From Verrucomicrobiota bacterium (GTDB lineage Bacteria > Verrucomicrobiota > Verrucomicrobiia > Limisphaerales > UBA1100): 8,342 bases of DNA. The stretch lies in assembly GCA_015660155.1 (NCBI GenBank), contig DQLO01000346.1, positions 1 through 8,342 of the forward strand, read 5' to 3'. Under the pieces are notes generated by a model. It made no database searches. It was not told the origin of the DNA and saw only the letters and a list, made by a program, of their open reading frames with translations. Numbering within the stretch: position 1 is the stretch's first letter; the number at the start of each line of letters is the position of its first letter. This document shows, piece after piece, positions 1 to 6,758 of this stretch. Position numbers and translations under genes: made by a program.

Positions 1-2499
1 CTCGATGCGGAGGCGTGCATGCATCGCTTCCTGAATTTGCTGGGCTCCGATCCGGATATTTCGCGCGTGCCGATCATGGTGGACAGTTCCAAATGGAGCG
101 TGCTCGAAACCGGCCTCAAATGTTTGCAAGGCAAAGGCATCGTAAACTCCATCAGCCTCAAGGGCGGCGAGGAGGAATTCCTGCGCCAAGCGGCGTTGTG
201 CCAGCGCTACGGCGCGGCCGCGGTGGTGATGGCGTTCGACGAAAAAGGCCAAGCCGCGACGGTGGAAGACAAAGTGGCCGTCGCCCAACGCGCATACAAA
301 CTGCTCACGGAGAAACTGGATTTCACGCCGGAGGACATTATTTTTGACCTCAATATTTTGACCGTCGCCACCGGCATGGACGAGCACAACAATTACGCGG
401 TGAATTTCATCGAAGGCGTGCGCCGCGTGAAAGAGGTGTGCCCCGGCGCGCGCACAAGCGGCGGCGTGAGCAACATTTCGTTTTCGTTTCGCGGCAACAA
501 CACCGTGCGCGAGGCGATGCACTCGGCGTTTCTGTTTCACGCCGTGGAGGCCGGATTGGATATGGGCATCGTGAATGCCGGGATGCTCGAGGTGTACGAG
601 CAAATCGACAAAGAACTGCTCGAGCGCGTGGAAGACGTGCTGCTTAATCGCCGCGCGGATGCGACTGATCGGCTCATTGATTACGCTGAGAAATTCAAGG
701 GCGTCAAAAAAGAACGCGCCGCCATCGAACAAAAATGGCGTGATGAACCCGTGGGCGCGCGCTTGAGCCACGCGTTGGTAAATGGCATCACCGAATTCAT
801 TGAGGCCGATACCGAGGAAGCGCGTGCCGCTGCCACTCGGCCGTTGGAAGTCATCGAAGGGCCGCTGATGGATGGCATGAAAGTGGTGGGCAAACTCTTT
901 GGCGCGGGCAAAATGTTTCTGCCGCAAGTCGTCAAAAGCGCGCGCGTGATGAAAAAGGCCGTCGCTTATCTCACGCCATTTATGGAAGCGGAAAAGCAGG
1001 AGGGCGAAGAGGATTTGGCCAACACGATGGTGATCGCCACCGTGAAGGGCGATGTGCACGACATCGGGAAAAATATTGTGGGCGTCGTGCTCGCTTGCAA
1101 TGGCTATAAAGTGGTGGACCTCGGCGTGATGGTGGATTGCGACACAATTTTGAAAGCCGCCGAAGAACACAAAGCGGATATCATCGGCATGAGCGGCCTC
1201 ATCACGCCGTCGCTCGACGAAATGATTTTCAACGCCAAGGAAATGCAACGGCGCGGCTTGAAAACACCGCTGCTCATCGGCGGCGCGACCACCAGCAAAA
1301 TGCACACGGCAGTGAAAATCGCGCCCGCATACGAGGGATCGATTTGCCACGTGCTCGACGCTTCGCTCGTGGTCGGCGTGTGCAACGATTTACTGAGCGA
1401 AAAACGGCGCGCGGATTTTCAGCAGGAACTTGAAGTGGAACACGAACGCCTACGCGAGAAATTCGCCGCTGGCGACGACGGCCGCAAAGACATCGTGCCG
1501 CTCGCCCGCGCCCGCGCTGCCGCACCGTCCTTCGACTGGGCGACCGAGGAAATCCGCAAACCAGAAATCCTTGGCCTCCAACATTTCGAATCCATCCCGC
1601 TGGAAGTGTTGGCCACGTACATCGATTGGTCGCCGTTCTTTTGGGCGTGGCAATTGCACGGCGTGTACCCGACGATTTTCAACAAACCGGAAGTCGGCAC
1701 CGAGGCCAAGAAACTATTTGCCGACGGCAAAAAAATGCTCGAGGACATCATCGTCAACCAACGCTTTACCTCCCGTGCCGTGGCGGGATTTTGGCCGGCG
1801 AACACGGTGGGTGATGATGTGGAAATTTACAGTGATGAAACGCGCGCGGAACAACTCGCCACCTTCCATTTTCTGCGCCAACAACGGCAAAAAAAAGAAG
1901 GCCAAATTTGCCGTAGCTTGTCCGACAACGTCGCGCCCAAGGACAGCGGCCGCATCGATTACTTTGGCGGTTTCGCGGTGACGATGGGCCAAGAGGTTGA
2001 TAAATACGCCGCTACATTTCGGGATGCGGGCGATGATTACACCGCCATCGTTGTGCAATCATTGGGCGATCGGCTGGTTGAAGCGTCCGCCGAGTATCTT
2101 CACAAAACCCTGCGCCACCAATGCGGCATCGGGCAGGACGAAGGCTTTGCGGCAGAAACAAAACTCGACGAAGAACAGGCCAAATTTTTAATCAAAGAAA
2201 AATACCGCGGCATTCGGCCCGCAGCGGGTTACCCCTCCTGCCCCGACCACAGCGAAAAGGCAATGCTTTGGGAATTGCTCGAAGTGGAGCAACGCACCGG
2301 CGCCACGCTCACCACGAGCTACGCGATGAATCCGCCTTCGAGCGTGAGCGGTTTTTACTTGAACCACTCGGATGCAAAATATTTTAACCTTGGACGCATC
2401 GGCGAAGATCAAGTGGCGGATTACGCTGAACGCAAAAACATTTCGCAAGCCGAAGCCGAAAAATGGCTGCGGCCGCATTTGGGGTATGACGAAGAATGA
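1..2499 (+). CDS. metH: Methionine synthase, cobalamin-dependent (5' end missing)
   Basis: Transfers a methyl group from 5-methyltetrahydrofolate via cobalamin to homocysteine, giving methionine and THF in the cytosol. The frame is open from base 1, so the ATG at 19 is internal; 832 residues are present. By alignment from memory with E. coli MetH (1227 aa), about 400 N-terminal residues are missing: the homocysteine/zinc domain and the first part of the pterin domain. Remaining order: pterin-binding barrel ([25 protein letters not shown]), cobalamin cap (about 250-330; [20 protein letters not shown]), cobalamin domain with the DxHxxG motif ([11 protein letters not shown]; the cobalt-ligand histidine is window codon 353) and [11 protein letters not shown], then the AdoMet-dependent reactivation domain (about 500-825; [16 protein letters not shown] from codon 739, and [15 protein letters not shown]). 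All motifs look intact. Its stop overlaps the next start as ATGA. Identification is very secure; the promoter and any cobalamin riboswitch lie outside the window. Confidence 0.98.
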   Translation, partial: LDAEACMHRFLNLLGSDPDISRVPIMVDSSKWSVLETGLKCLQGKGIVNSISLKGGEEEFLRQAALCQRYGAAAVVMAFDEKGQAATVEDKVAVAQRAYKLLTEKLDFTPEDIIFDLNILTVATGMDEHNNYAVNFIEGVRRVKEVCPGARTSGGVSNISFSFRGNNTVREAMHSAFLFHAVEAGLDMGIVNAGMLEVYEQIDKELLERVEDVLLNRRADATDRLIDYAEKFKGVKKERAAIEQKWRDEPVGARLSHALVNGITEFIEADTEEARAAATRPLEVIEGPLMDGMKVVGKLFGAGKMFLPQVVKSARVMKKAVAYLTPFMEAEKQEGEEDLANTMVIATVKGDVHDIGKNIVGVVLACNGYKVVDLGVMVDCDTILKAAEEHKADIIGMSGLITPSLDEMIFNAKEMQRRGLKTPLLIGGATTSKMHTAVKIAPAYEGSICHVLDASLVVGVCNDLLSEKRRADFQQELEVEHERLREKFAAGDDGRKDIVPLARARAAAPSFDWATEEIRKPEILGLQHFESIPLEVLATYIDWSPFFWAWQLHGVYPTIFNKPEVGTEAKKLFADGKKMLEDIIVNQRFTSRAVAGFWPANTVGDDVEIYSDETRAEQLATFHFLRQQRQKKEGQICRSLSDNVAPKDSGRIDYFGGFAVTMGQEVDKYAATFRDAGDDYTAIVVQSLGDRLVEASAEYLHKTLRHQCGIGQDEGFAAETKLDEEQAKFLIKEKYRGIRPAAGYPSCPDHSEKAMLWELLEVEQRTGATLTTSYAMNPPSSVSGFYLNHSDAKYFNLGRIGEDQVADYAERKNISQAEAEKWLRPHLGYDEE

Positions 2500-3245
2500 A
2501 ACACAAACGTACCAACGCCTTCACACTCATTGAATTGTTGGTGGTTATCGCCATCATCGGCATCTTGGCGAGCCTTTTGCTTCCCACATTGGCCAAGGCC
2601 AAACAGCGAGGGATGACTGCCCAAAACCGAAACAACCTTTTGCAAATCGGCCAAGCCTCGACCATGTACGAGGACGACCATGACGGCGAGTTGGCGGGCG
2701 TGGCCGATTTCACCGGCGTACAGTTTTTTGGCCGCTACCTTGGGCCCGGCAAGGCGGTGGATTTTTCCGGAGGAAGCCTCAGCCCTTACGTGGACAACGC
2801 CGCGCGCGTTTGGAAGGATCCCGCATTCCGTTCGTATAGTCGCCGCGCCAAGGGGCACACCTGCAGCTACGGCTACAATCACCATTATTTAAATAATCTA
2901 GAACAATCAGGAAACTGGTGGGATCCAAATTACAGCTACGAATGGCGCGGGGTGAACACGATGGAATTGCAGAGCCCGGTGGAGACGGTGCTCTTCGGCG
3001 ATTCCGCCCGCAACTGGATGGGGCCGCTGGAGGAAAACTGGTTTTGGACACCGCCTTCCCAAGCGCGCGCGTGGCCCGGATGGGAAACAGCTTACGCCCA
3101 TTTCCGCCATCAAGGCAGGTGCACCATTTTGTGGGGCGATGGCCACGTGGAGGCGCTGTTGCCCTATGACAAGTGGCCGCTCAACCGCCACAACTTGGGC
3201 TACATTTGCGGGCTCGATGACCGCCACTTTAAGCTGGAGAAATAA
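2496..3245 (+). CDS. Prepilin-like protein with N-terminal methylation motif and H-X9-DG C-terminus
   Basis: A 249-residue type IV pilin/type II secretion pseudopilin-like protein, probably inserted in the inner membrane and processed by a prepilin peptidase (PilD type). The N-terminus has a short basic leader (MKHKRTNA) then [20 protein letters not shown], with Glu at mature position +5. The residue before the cleavage site is Ala8 rather than the canonical Gly, a variant I recall as common in Verrucomicrobiota. After the hydrophobic helix (about 10-30) comes a basic, amphipathic stretch ([20 protein letters not shown]) and an aromatic-rich globular domain. Near the C-terminus H205 and D215-G216 fit the H-X9-DG signature of this expanded family. 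Specific function is unknown; such proteins usually occur singly, away from secretion operons, as here. The start is fixed by the leader and overlaps the metH stop (ATGA); there is no strong Shine-Dalgarno, so translation may be coupled to metH. Confidence 0.93.
   Translation: MKHKRTNAFTLIELLVVIAIIGILASLLLPTLAKAKQRGMTAQNRNNLLQIGQASTMYEDDHDGELAGVADFTGVQFFGRYLGPGKAVDFSGGSLSPYVDNAARVWKDPAFRSYSRRAKGHTCSYGYNHHYLNNLEQSGNWWDPNYSYEWRGVNTMELQSPVETVLFGDSARNWMGPLEENWFWTPPSQARAWPGWETAYAHFRHQGRCTILWGDGHVEALLPYDKWPLNRHNLGYICGLDDRHFKLEK
2884..2897. repeat. 14-bp perfect AT palindrome inside the pseudopilin gene
   Basis: ATTATTTAAATAAT equals its own reverse complement and is the most AT-rich patch in this GC-rich coding stretch. 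It encodes part of an HHYLNNLE segment, so it may be a simple by-product of codon choice for Tyr, Leu and Asn. No partner copy was noticed elsewhere in the window. No function is assigned. Confidence 0.4.
3236..3240 (+). promoter_or_regulatory. Shine-Dalgarno for the small membrane protein gene at 3248
   Basis: GGAGA ends 7 nt before the ATG at 3248, a good ribosome-binding spacing. It lies within the last codons of the pseudopilin gene and supports the chosen start. It also suggests independent initiation at the one junction of this operon that is not a stop-start overlap. Confidence 0.6.
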
Positions 3246-3247
3246 TT

Positions 3248-3640
3248 ATGAGCCGCACGCAATTAATCATCCTCGTCGTGGCCGTGGTGGCGGTGGGCAT
3301 TTCCGTGTTCACACGGCCGAAGGACAATGAGTTTGCCGACCGCGAACTTGCATTGGATTCCAGCGAAGCCAAGGCCGCGTTGGCGATTATTGAAAAGCTG
3401 ACTGAGTCGACCAACCATCTCGCGGCCCATTTAAGCGCCGATGCCCCGCCCATCGCGCGGCAAAAACTCCTGCAAATTTCGCAGCAACTCACCCAAGCCA
3501 GCACCGTAAAACTCAAGGAAGTGTCTTGGCGTGGCGAGTATCTCAGCGTCGCGGTCACCTGTTCGCCTGCGGGGGAGCATTGGTTTTATCTGGCCGAAGA
3601 CGAGGAAGGCCAGTTAAAACTCCTCGGCGTGCAACAATGA
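3248..3640 (+). CDS. Small membrane-anchored protein of unknown function
   Basis: I do not recognise this 130-residue protein. Residues 5-21 (LIILVVAVVAVGISVF) form one hydrophobic segment after a short N-terminus with a single Arg, consistent with an uncleaved signal anchor or possibly a signal peptide without an obvious AxA site. Residues about 30-85 (DRELALDSSEAKAALAII and onward) look helical and charged or Gln-rich, with possible coiled-coil character. Residues about 88-130 (VKLKEVSWRGEYLSVAVTC, HWFYLAEDEEGQLKLLGV) read like beta strands of a small sheet. A GGAGA site precedes the ATG by 7 nt. The gene starts 2 nt after the pseudopilin stop and its own TGA overlaps the next ATG as ATGA, so it is probably translated with both neighbours. 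A role with the pseudopilin is possible but not shown. The open frame, RBS and tight packing make it likely real. Confidence 0.78.
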   Translation: MSRTQLIILVVAVVAVGISVFTRPKDNEFADRELALDSSEAKAALAIIEKLTESTNHLAAHLSADAPPIARQKLLQISQQLTQASTVKLKEVSWRGEYLSVAVTCSPAGEHWFYLAEDEEGQLKLLGVQQ

Positions 3641-4218
3641 AACCTCCCCGTCACATCCCACTGCTGCTCGGCTTGCTGGCGCTGTTCACGCTGATGCGCT
3701 GGCCGGGATTACTGCCGTGGAACTTCAGCCCCGTGTACGCCATTTGCTTTTGCGCGGGCGTTTACTTTCGCGGCTGGCGCGCATGGATGGTGCCGGTGGC
3801 GTTCATGTTTGTGAGCGATGTGTTGATGAATTATTTCCATTGGCGCGGGTTAGGTTTTTCAACATTCACTTCGCATATGTGGGTGACCTACGCGCTGTAC
3901 CTCGGGCTGGCGGCATTCGGCTGGTGGATGACCGATAAGGCGCGGCCGACGGCATTGATCGCCGGCGGTGCACTTGGCGCGTGCGGATTTTTTCTGGTCG
4001 CCAACTCATTCGCGTGGTTGAGCAATCCAGTTTACGCAAAGACGTGGGCGGGATTGGTCCAATCCTTCACCGTCGGTCAAGTAGGCTTTCCGCCACCGAT
4101 TGTTTTTCTGAAAAACACAATCGCCTCCGGCGCGCTCTTCACGGCGACGATTGTGTTTGCCGTAAACGTTTCGCGAGCGAACGAGAAAGCGGATGCGGAG
4201 TTTCGGCTGAAGGCTTGA
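3637..4218 (+). CDS. Polytopic membrane protein, DUF6580-like
   Basis: A 193-residue integral membrane protein with about six hydrophobic segments (roughly residues 7-22, 30-46, 49-65, 80-98, 104-125 and 157-177). The order of features, WNFSPVYAICFCAGVYF early, a second-helix VPVAFMFVSDVLMN, then VANSFAWLSNPVYAKTWAGL and FLKNTIASGALFTATIVFA, matches my memory of DUF6580, a family of unknown function; I could not check a profile. Size and helix number also resemble ECF-transporter S components, which is only a hypothesis. The frame is open upstream to 3526, but the ATG at 3637 is chosen: it overlaps the previous stop as ATGA, and the upstream residues are Arg-rich translation of the neighbouring gene in another frame. 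A few charged residues (ANEKADAEFRLKA) close the protein, 21 nt from the convergent glmM stop. Confidence 0.85.
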   Translation: MKPPRHIPLLLGLLALFTLMRWPGLLPWNFSPVYAICFCAGVYFRGWRAWMVPVAFMFVSDVLMNYFHWRGLGFSTFTSHMWVTYALYLGLAAFGWWMTDKARPTALIAGGALGACGFFLVANSFAWLSNPVYAKTWAGLVQSFTVGQVGFPPPIVFLKNTIASGALFTATIVFAVNVSRANEKADAEFRLKA

Positions 4219-4239
4219 GGGAGAGGCAAGTTCCACCCA

Positions 4240-5634
4240 TTATTCGCCGATTTGAGCGGCGATGGCGTCGCTGATTTTTTTGCTCCATTGTTCGAGCATT
4301 GCGGCGTCCTTGCCTTCGAGTAGTAAACGGGCTTTGGGTTCGGTGCCGGAGTAGCGGAGGAGAATGCGGCCGCCTTCTTTTTCCAGCTCGGTTTCGGCTT
4401 GGGCGACTAGGGTGAGGACGCCTTCTAATTCTTCGAAAGGTTTCTTTTCGGTGACGCGAATGTTGGTGAGTTGTTGGGGGAAACGGCTCCAGCATTTTGC
4501 CAACTCGCTGAGCGGTTTTTGTTTGGCGGCCATGATGCGGAGGATTTGCAGGGCGGCGACAAGGCCGTCGCCGGTGGTGCCGTGGTCGCCGAAGATGAGG
4601 TGGCCGCTTTGTTCGCCGCCGAAGTTGTGGCCGTTCTTCCGCATTTCATCGATGACGTTTTTATCGCCCACATCAGTGCGAATGACTTTGCCTCCAGCAG
4701 CTTCGATGGCGGCGTCGAGGCCGGCGTTGCTCATCACGGTAGTCACCAACGTGTTGTTGGCGAGTGATCCTTCGGTGAGCATTTCGAGTGCGGAGATTGC
4801 CATAATGTCGTCGCCATCAATGAGCGTGCCGGTTTCGTCGCAGAGGAGCACGCGATCCGCATCGCCGTCGTGGGCGATGCCGATATGCGCGTTATGTTCC
4901 TGAACCCAATGGCACATTTGCTCGGGATGCATTGAGCCGCAGCCGGCGTTGATGTTAGTGCCGTTGGGGCGGTTGCCGTAGACGATGACGTCCGCGCCGA
5001 GTTCGCGCAGCGCACAGGGGGTGGCTTGGTAGGCGGCACCGTGGGCGCAGTCGACGACGATGATGACGCCTTCGAGCGTTTGGCCGCGGGGGAAGGAGCG
5101 TTTGGCAAACTCGACGTAGCGGCCGAGTGCGTCGTCGATGCGGATGGCTTTGCCGATCTCGCCAGCGGTGGGGCGGACGTCGTCGATGTCGCCGCTGAAG
5201 ACGAGGTTTTCGATTTGGGCCTCGATGGCGTCATCGAGTTTGTAGCCGTTGTGGCTGAAAAATTTCAGGCCATTGTCATCGTAAGGATTGTGTGAGGCGG
5301 TGATGACAATGCCCGCATCCGCGCGCAGGCTGTGGGTGATGCGCGCCACACCGGGCGTGGGCAGCGGGCCGATGAAAAGCACATCGACGCCCATCGAGAG
5401 GATGCCGCTGGCGAGGGCGTTCTCAAGCATATAGCCGGAGAGGCGGGTGTCTTTGCCGATGACGATTTGATGGCGGTGGCGGCTGCGTGATTCGGGGTTG
5501 AGGTTTTTGAACACGTGCGCGGCGGCGCGGCCGAGCTTGAGGGCTGTCTCGGCGGTGACCGGCTCGATGTTGGCTCGCCCGCGCACGCCGTCAGTGCCGA
5601 AAATTTTATTCGTTTTGTTCATCGTCGGGCTCAT
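4240..5634 (-). CDS. glmM: Phosphoglucosamine mutase
   Basis: Interconverts glucosamine-6-phosphate and glucosamine-1-phosphate, feeding UDP-GlcNAc for peptidoglycan and LPS. The 464-residue protein (family usually about 445-450) has every alpha-D-phosphohexomutase motif: N-terminal KIFGTDGVRGR (10-20), the phosphoserine loop TASHNP with catalytic S114, the Mg2+ loop DGDADR (256-261), the sugar-contacting GGEQSGH (339-345) and the phosphate-binding RYSGTEPKAR (427-436). The pairing of FGTDGVRG with GEQSGH favours GlmM over phosphomannomutase/phosphoglucomutase. A loop usually VGDRYV reads VGDKNV (322-327). The start at 5634 is preferred over the ATG four codons later because GGAGG lies 5 nt upstream. 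The first 29 nt overlap the end of the small membrane protein gene. In Firmicutes GlmM binds and inhibits CdaA, so its place last in a cdaA operon is meaningful. The gene is convergent with the metH-side operon. Confidence 0.97.
   Translation of the reverse strand: MSPTMNKTNKIFGTDGVRGRANIEPVTAETALKLGRAAAHVFKNLNPESRSRHRHQIVIGKDTRLSGYMLENALASGILSMGVDVLFIGPLPTPGVARITHSLRADAGIVITASHNPYDDNGLKFFSHNGYKLDDAIEAQIENLVFSGDIDDVRPTAGEIGKAIRIDDALGRYVEFAKRSFPRGQTLEGVIIVVDCAHGAAYQATPCALRELGADVIVYGNRPNGTNINAGCGSMHPEQMCHWVQEHNAHIGIAHDGDADRVLLCDETGTLIDGDDIMAISALEMLTEGSLANNTLVTTVMSNAGLDAAIEAAGGKVIRTDVGDKNVIDEMRKNGHNFGGEQSGHLIFGDHGTTGDGLVAALQILRIMAAKQKPLSELAKCWSRFPQQLTNIRVTEKKPFEELEGVLTLVAQAETELEKEGGRILLRYSGTEPKARLLLEGKDAAMLEQWSKKISDAIAAQIGE
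4255..4281 (+). terminator. Candidate intrinsic terminator embedded in the 3' end of glmM
   Basis: Read on the + strand, AGCGGCG (4255-4261), loop ATGG (4262-4265) and CGTCGCT (4266-4272) form a 7-bp stem with one G-U pair, followed by GA and seven T residues (4275-4281). It starts 37 nt after the stop of the last gene of the + strand unit and so is well placed to end metH-operon transcription. The same bases encode the KKISDAIAA stretch near the GlmM C-terminus on the other strand, so coding constraint alone could have produced it. The stem is short, hence the moderate confidence. Confidence 0.5.
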
Positions 5635-5848
5635 TGTTTCCTCCGTTTAGTTCGGGATTGGCTAAGGACGGTGCGTTGGTGGTGGGCGGCTTGGGCGCGG
5701 GCTGTTTGCCGTCGTGGCCGCGGTTGGTGTAGGAGAGCCCGGCCACGGTGGTGATGATGAACCACACCATCACCGCGATGGCGACGGAGCCAATCTTCCA
5801 CCAGAATTCGTTGAGGTCGCGCTCTTCGCGTTTGGGCGGTTCGCTCAT
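5606..5848 (-). CDS. 80-residue single-TM protein in the CdaR position between cdaA and glmM
   Basis: I recognise no named family. Residues 1-18 are charged (MSEPPKREERDLNEFWWK), residues about 19-40 form one transmembrane helix (IGSVAIAVMVWFIITTVAGL), and residues 41-80 are polar, low-complexity and rich in Pro, Asn and acidic residues (APKPPTTNAPSLANPELN, then an acidic end), probably disordered. The start overlaps the cdaA stop as ATGA, and the end overlaps the glmM start by 29 nt in a different frame, so it is likely co-translated with both. Firmicute cdaR/ybbR, which occupies this slot, encodes a larger protein with one N-terminal TM helix followed by repeated YbbR domains; this one has a TM helix but no room for a YbbR domain. 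A role in membrane tethering or regulation of CdaA is a plausible inference. Reality is supported by coupling, a coherent helix and an RBS-independent overlap start. Confidence 0.8.
   Translation of the reverse strand: MSEPPKREERDLNEFWWKIGSVAIAVMVWFIITTVAGLSYTNRGHDGKQPAPKPPTTNAPSLANPELNGGNNEPDDEQNE
5640..5644 (-). promoter_or_regulatory. Strong Shine-Dalgarno deciding the glmM start
   Basis: On the - strand GGAGG is followed by AAACA and the ATG at 5634. It lies inside the coding sequence of the upstream small membrane protein, as its Gly-Gly-Asn-Asn codons. The strong site suggests glmM is initiated independently and possibly more efficiently than its overlapped neighbour. Confidence 0.75.
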
Positions 5849-6756
5849 GCGTGATCCTTCGGGCGGAGTTTTTTATTGATGATTTTTCCGAGGTCGCGAA
5901 GCGAATCCTTGACGCGCGCGGTGAAGGTCAGTTTCTCCACAGGCGCAGTGTGGACCTTGAGTTTTTCGGTGAGAAAATCCTTGAGCTGTTTCACCGACAC
6001 GTTGCTGTGCAGCGCGCCGGCGTGGCAGTATGAAATGTCGCCGGTTTCCTCGGAGACAATTACGACGATGGCGTCGGTTTCCTCGCTCAACCCGATGGCG
6101 GCGCGGTGTCGCGTGCCGAGGGTGCGGTTCACATCCAGCCGTCGCGTGAGCGGGAAAATGCATGAGGCGTACATGATGCGGTCGGCGCGGATGACCACGC
6201 CGCCGTCGTGCAGGGGGGAGTTGGGATAAAAGATGGAGTCGAGCATCTCGGGCGTCAACGCGCTGTCGAGCAGCACGCCGCTTTGGGTTTCCTGATGGAT
6301 GTCGATGGTTTGCTCGATGGCCATGATGGCACCCACACGATGTCGCGCGAGGCGGTCAGTGGCTTGCACCACGGCATCGACGTCGAGAGGGCTGTCTTCG
6401 TTAGTAGAAAATAGCGGGAGATTGCCCAGCTCGGCCAGAAGTCGGCGCAGTTCCGGCTGAAAAATAATGAGGATGGCCACGGTGGTGAACAGGAATAATT
6501 GCTGCAGCAACCAGCTGAGCACCTGCAGTTTGAGCATCGCGATGAGCGTGGTGATGCCGATGAGCACGAGGAAGCCAACCACCACCGGCCAGCCGCGCGA
6601 GCGTTGGAGGAGGTTGAACATGAAATAAATGCCCACCGCCAGCGCGGCGATTTCCACCACGCCACGGACAATCCACGTCCAGTCGAGCTTAATCCAATTC
6701 CAGATTTGCTCGATGAACGGCGGCAGATTCGCCTGTGCGAGTATGATTGCCTCCAT
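5845..6756 (-). CDS. cdaA: Diadenylate cyclase, membrane-bound CdaA type
   Basis: Makes cyclic di-AMP from two ATP at the inner membrane; the messenger controls potassium/osmolyte and cell-wall homeostasis in the bacteria where it has been studied. The 303-residue protein has three N-terminal helices (about 27-48, 55-75, 78-99), the hallmark FQPELRRLLAELGN (99-112), and a cytoplasmic DAC domain with NSPLHDGG (179-186) and GTRHRAAIGLSEETDA (214-229). RHR (216-218) is intact. The usual DGA motif reads DGG: the Asp is kept and Ala is Gly. There is about a 30-residue excess over the 273-residue B. subtilis protein, including a basic C-terminal tail. The frame is open upstream to 6858, but the ATG at 6756 is chosen: it falls 2 nt after the folP stop, and the extension is Arg-rich out-of-frame folP sequence. 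No clear Shine-Dalgarno, so reinitiation after folP is likely. Its stop overlaps the next start (ATGA). Confidence 0.95.
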   Translation of the reverse strand: MEAIILAQANLPPFIEQIWNWIKLDWTWIVRGVVEIAALAVGIYFMFNLLQRSRGWPVVVGFLVLIGITTLIAMLKLQVLSWLLQQLFLFTTVAILIIFQPELRRLLAELGNLPLFSTNEDSPLDVDAVVQATDRLARHRVGAIMAIEQTIDIHQETQSGVLLDSALTPEMLDSIFYPNSPLHDGGVVIRADRIMYASCIFPLTRRLDVNRTLGTRHRAAIGLSEETDAIVVIVSEETGDISYCHAGALHSNVSVKQLKDFLTEKLKVHTAPVEKLTFTARVKDSLRDLGKIINKKLRPKDHA

Positions 6757-6758
6757 AG

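Noticed and set aside
1430..1981. 183-codon open frame inside metH
   Set aside because: It is an alternate frame of well-conserved metH sequence, rich in Arg, Ser and Pro, with no domain.
2421..2885. 154-codon - strand frame opposite the metH/pseudopilin junction
   Set aside because: It is opposite two well-supported genes and shows no motif, RBS or coherent domain.
3526..3636. Upstream in-frame extension of the DUF6580-like gene
   Set aside because: It is fully contained in the preceding gene, is Arg/Gly-rich in composition, and the ATGA overlap at 3637 gives a clean membrane-protein N-terminus.
4165..4181. Imperfect hairpin (CGTTT...GAACG) near the end of the DUF6580-like gene, considered as a glmM-side terminator
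   Set aside because: The stem has a bulge and no T-tract follows on the - strand; it lies in coding sequence.
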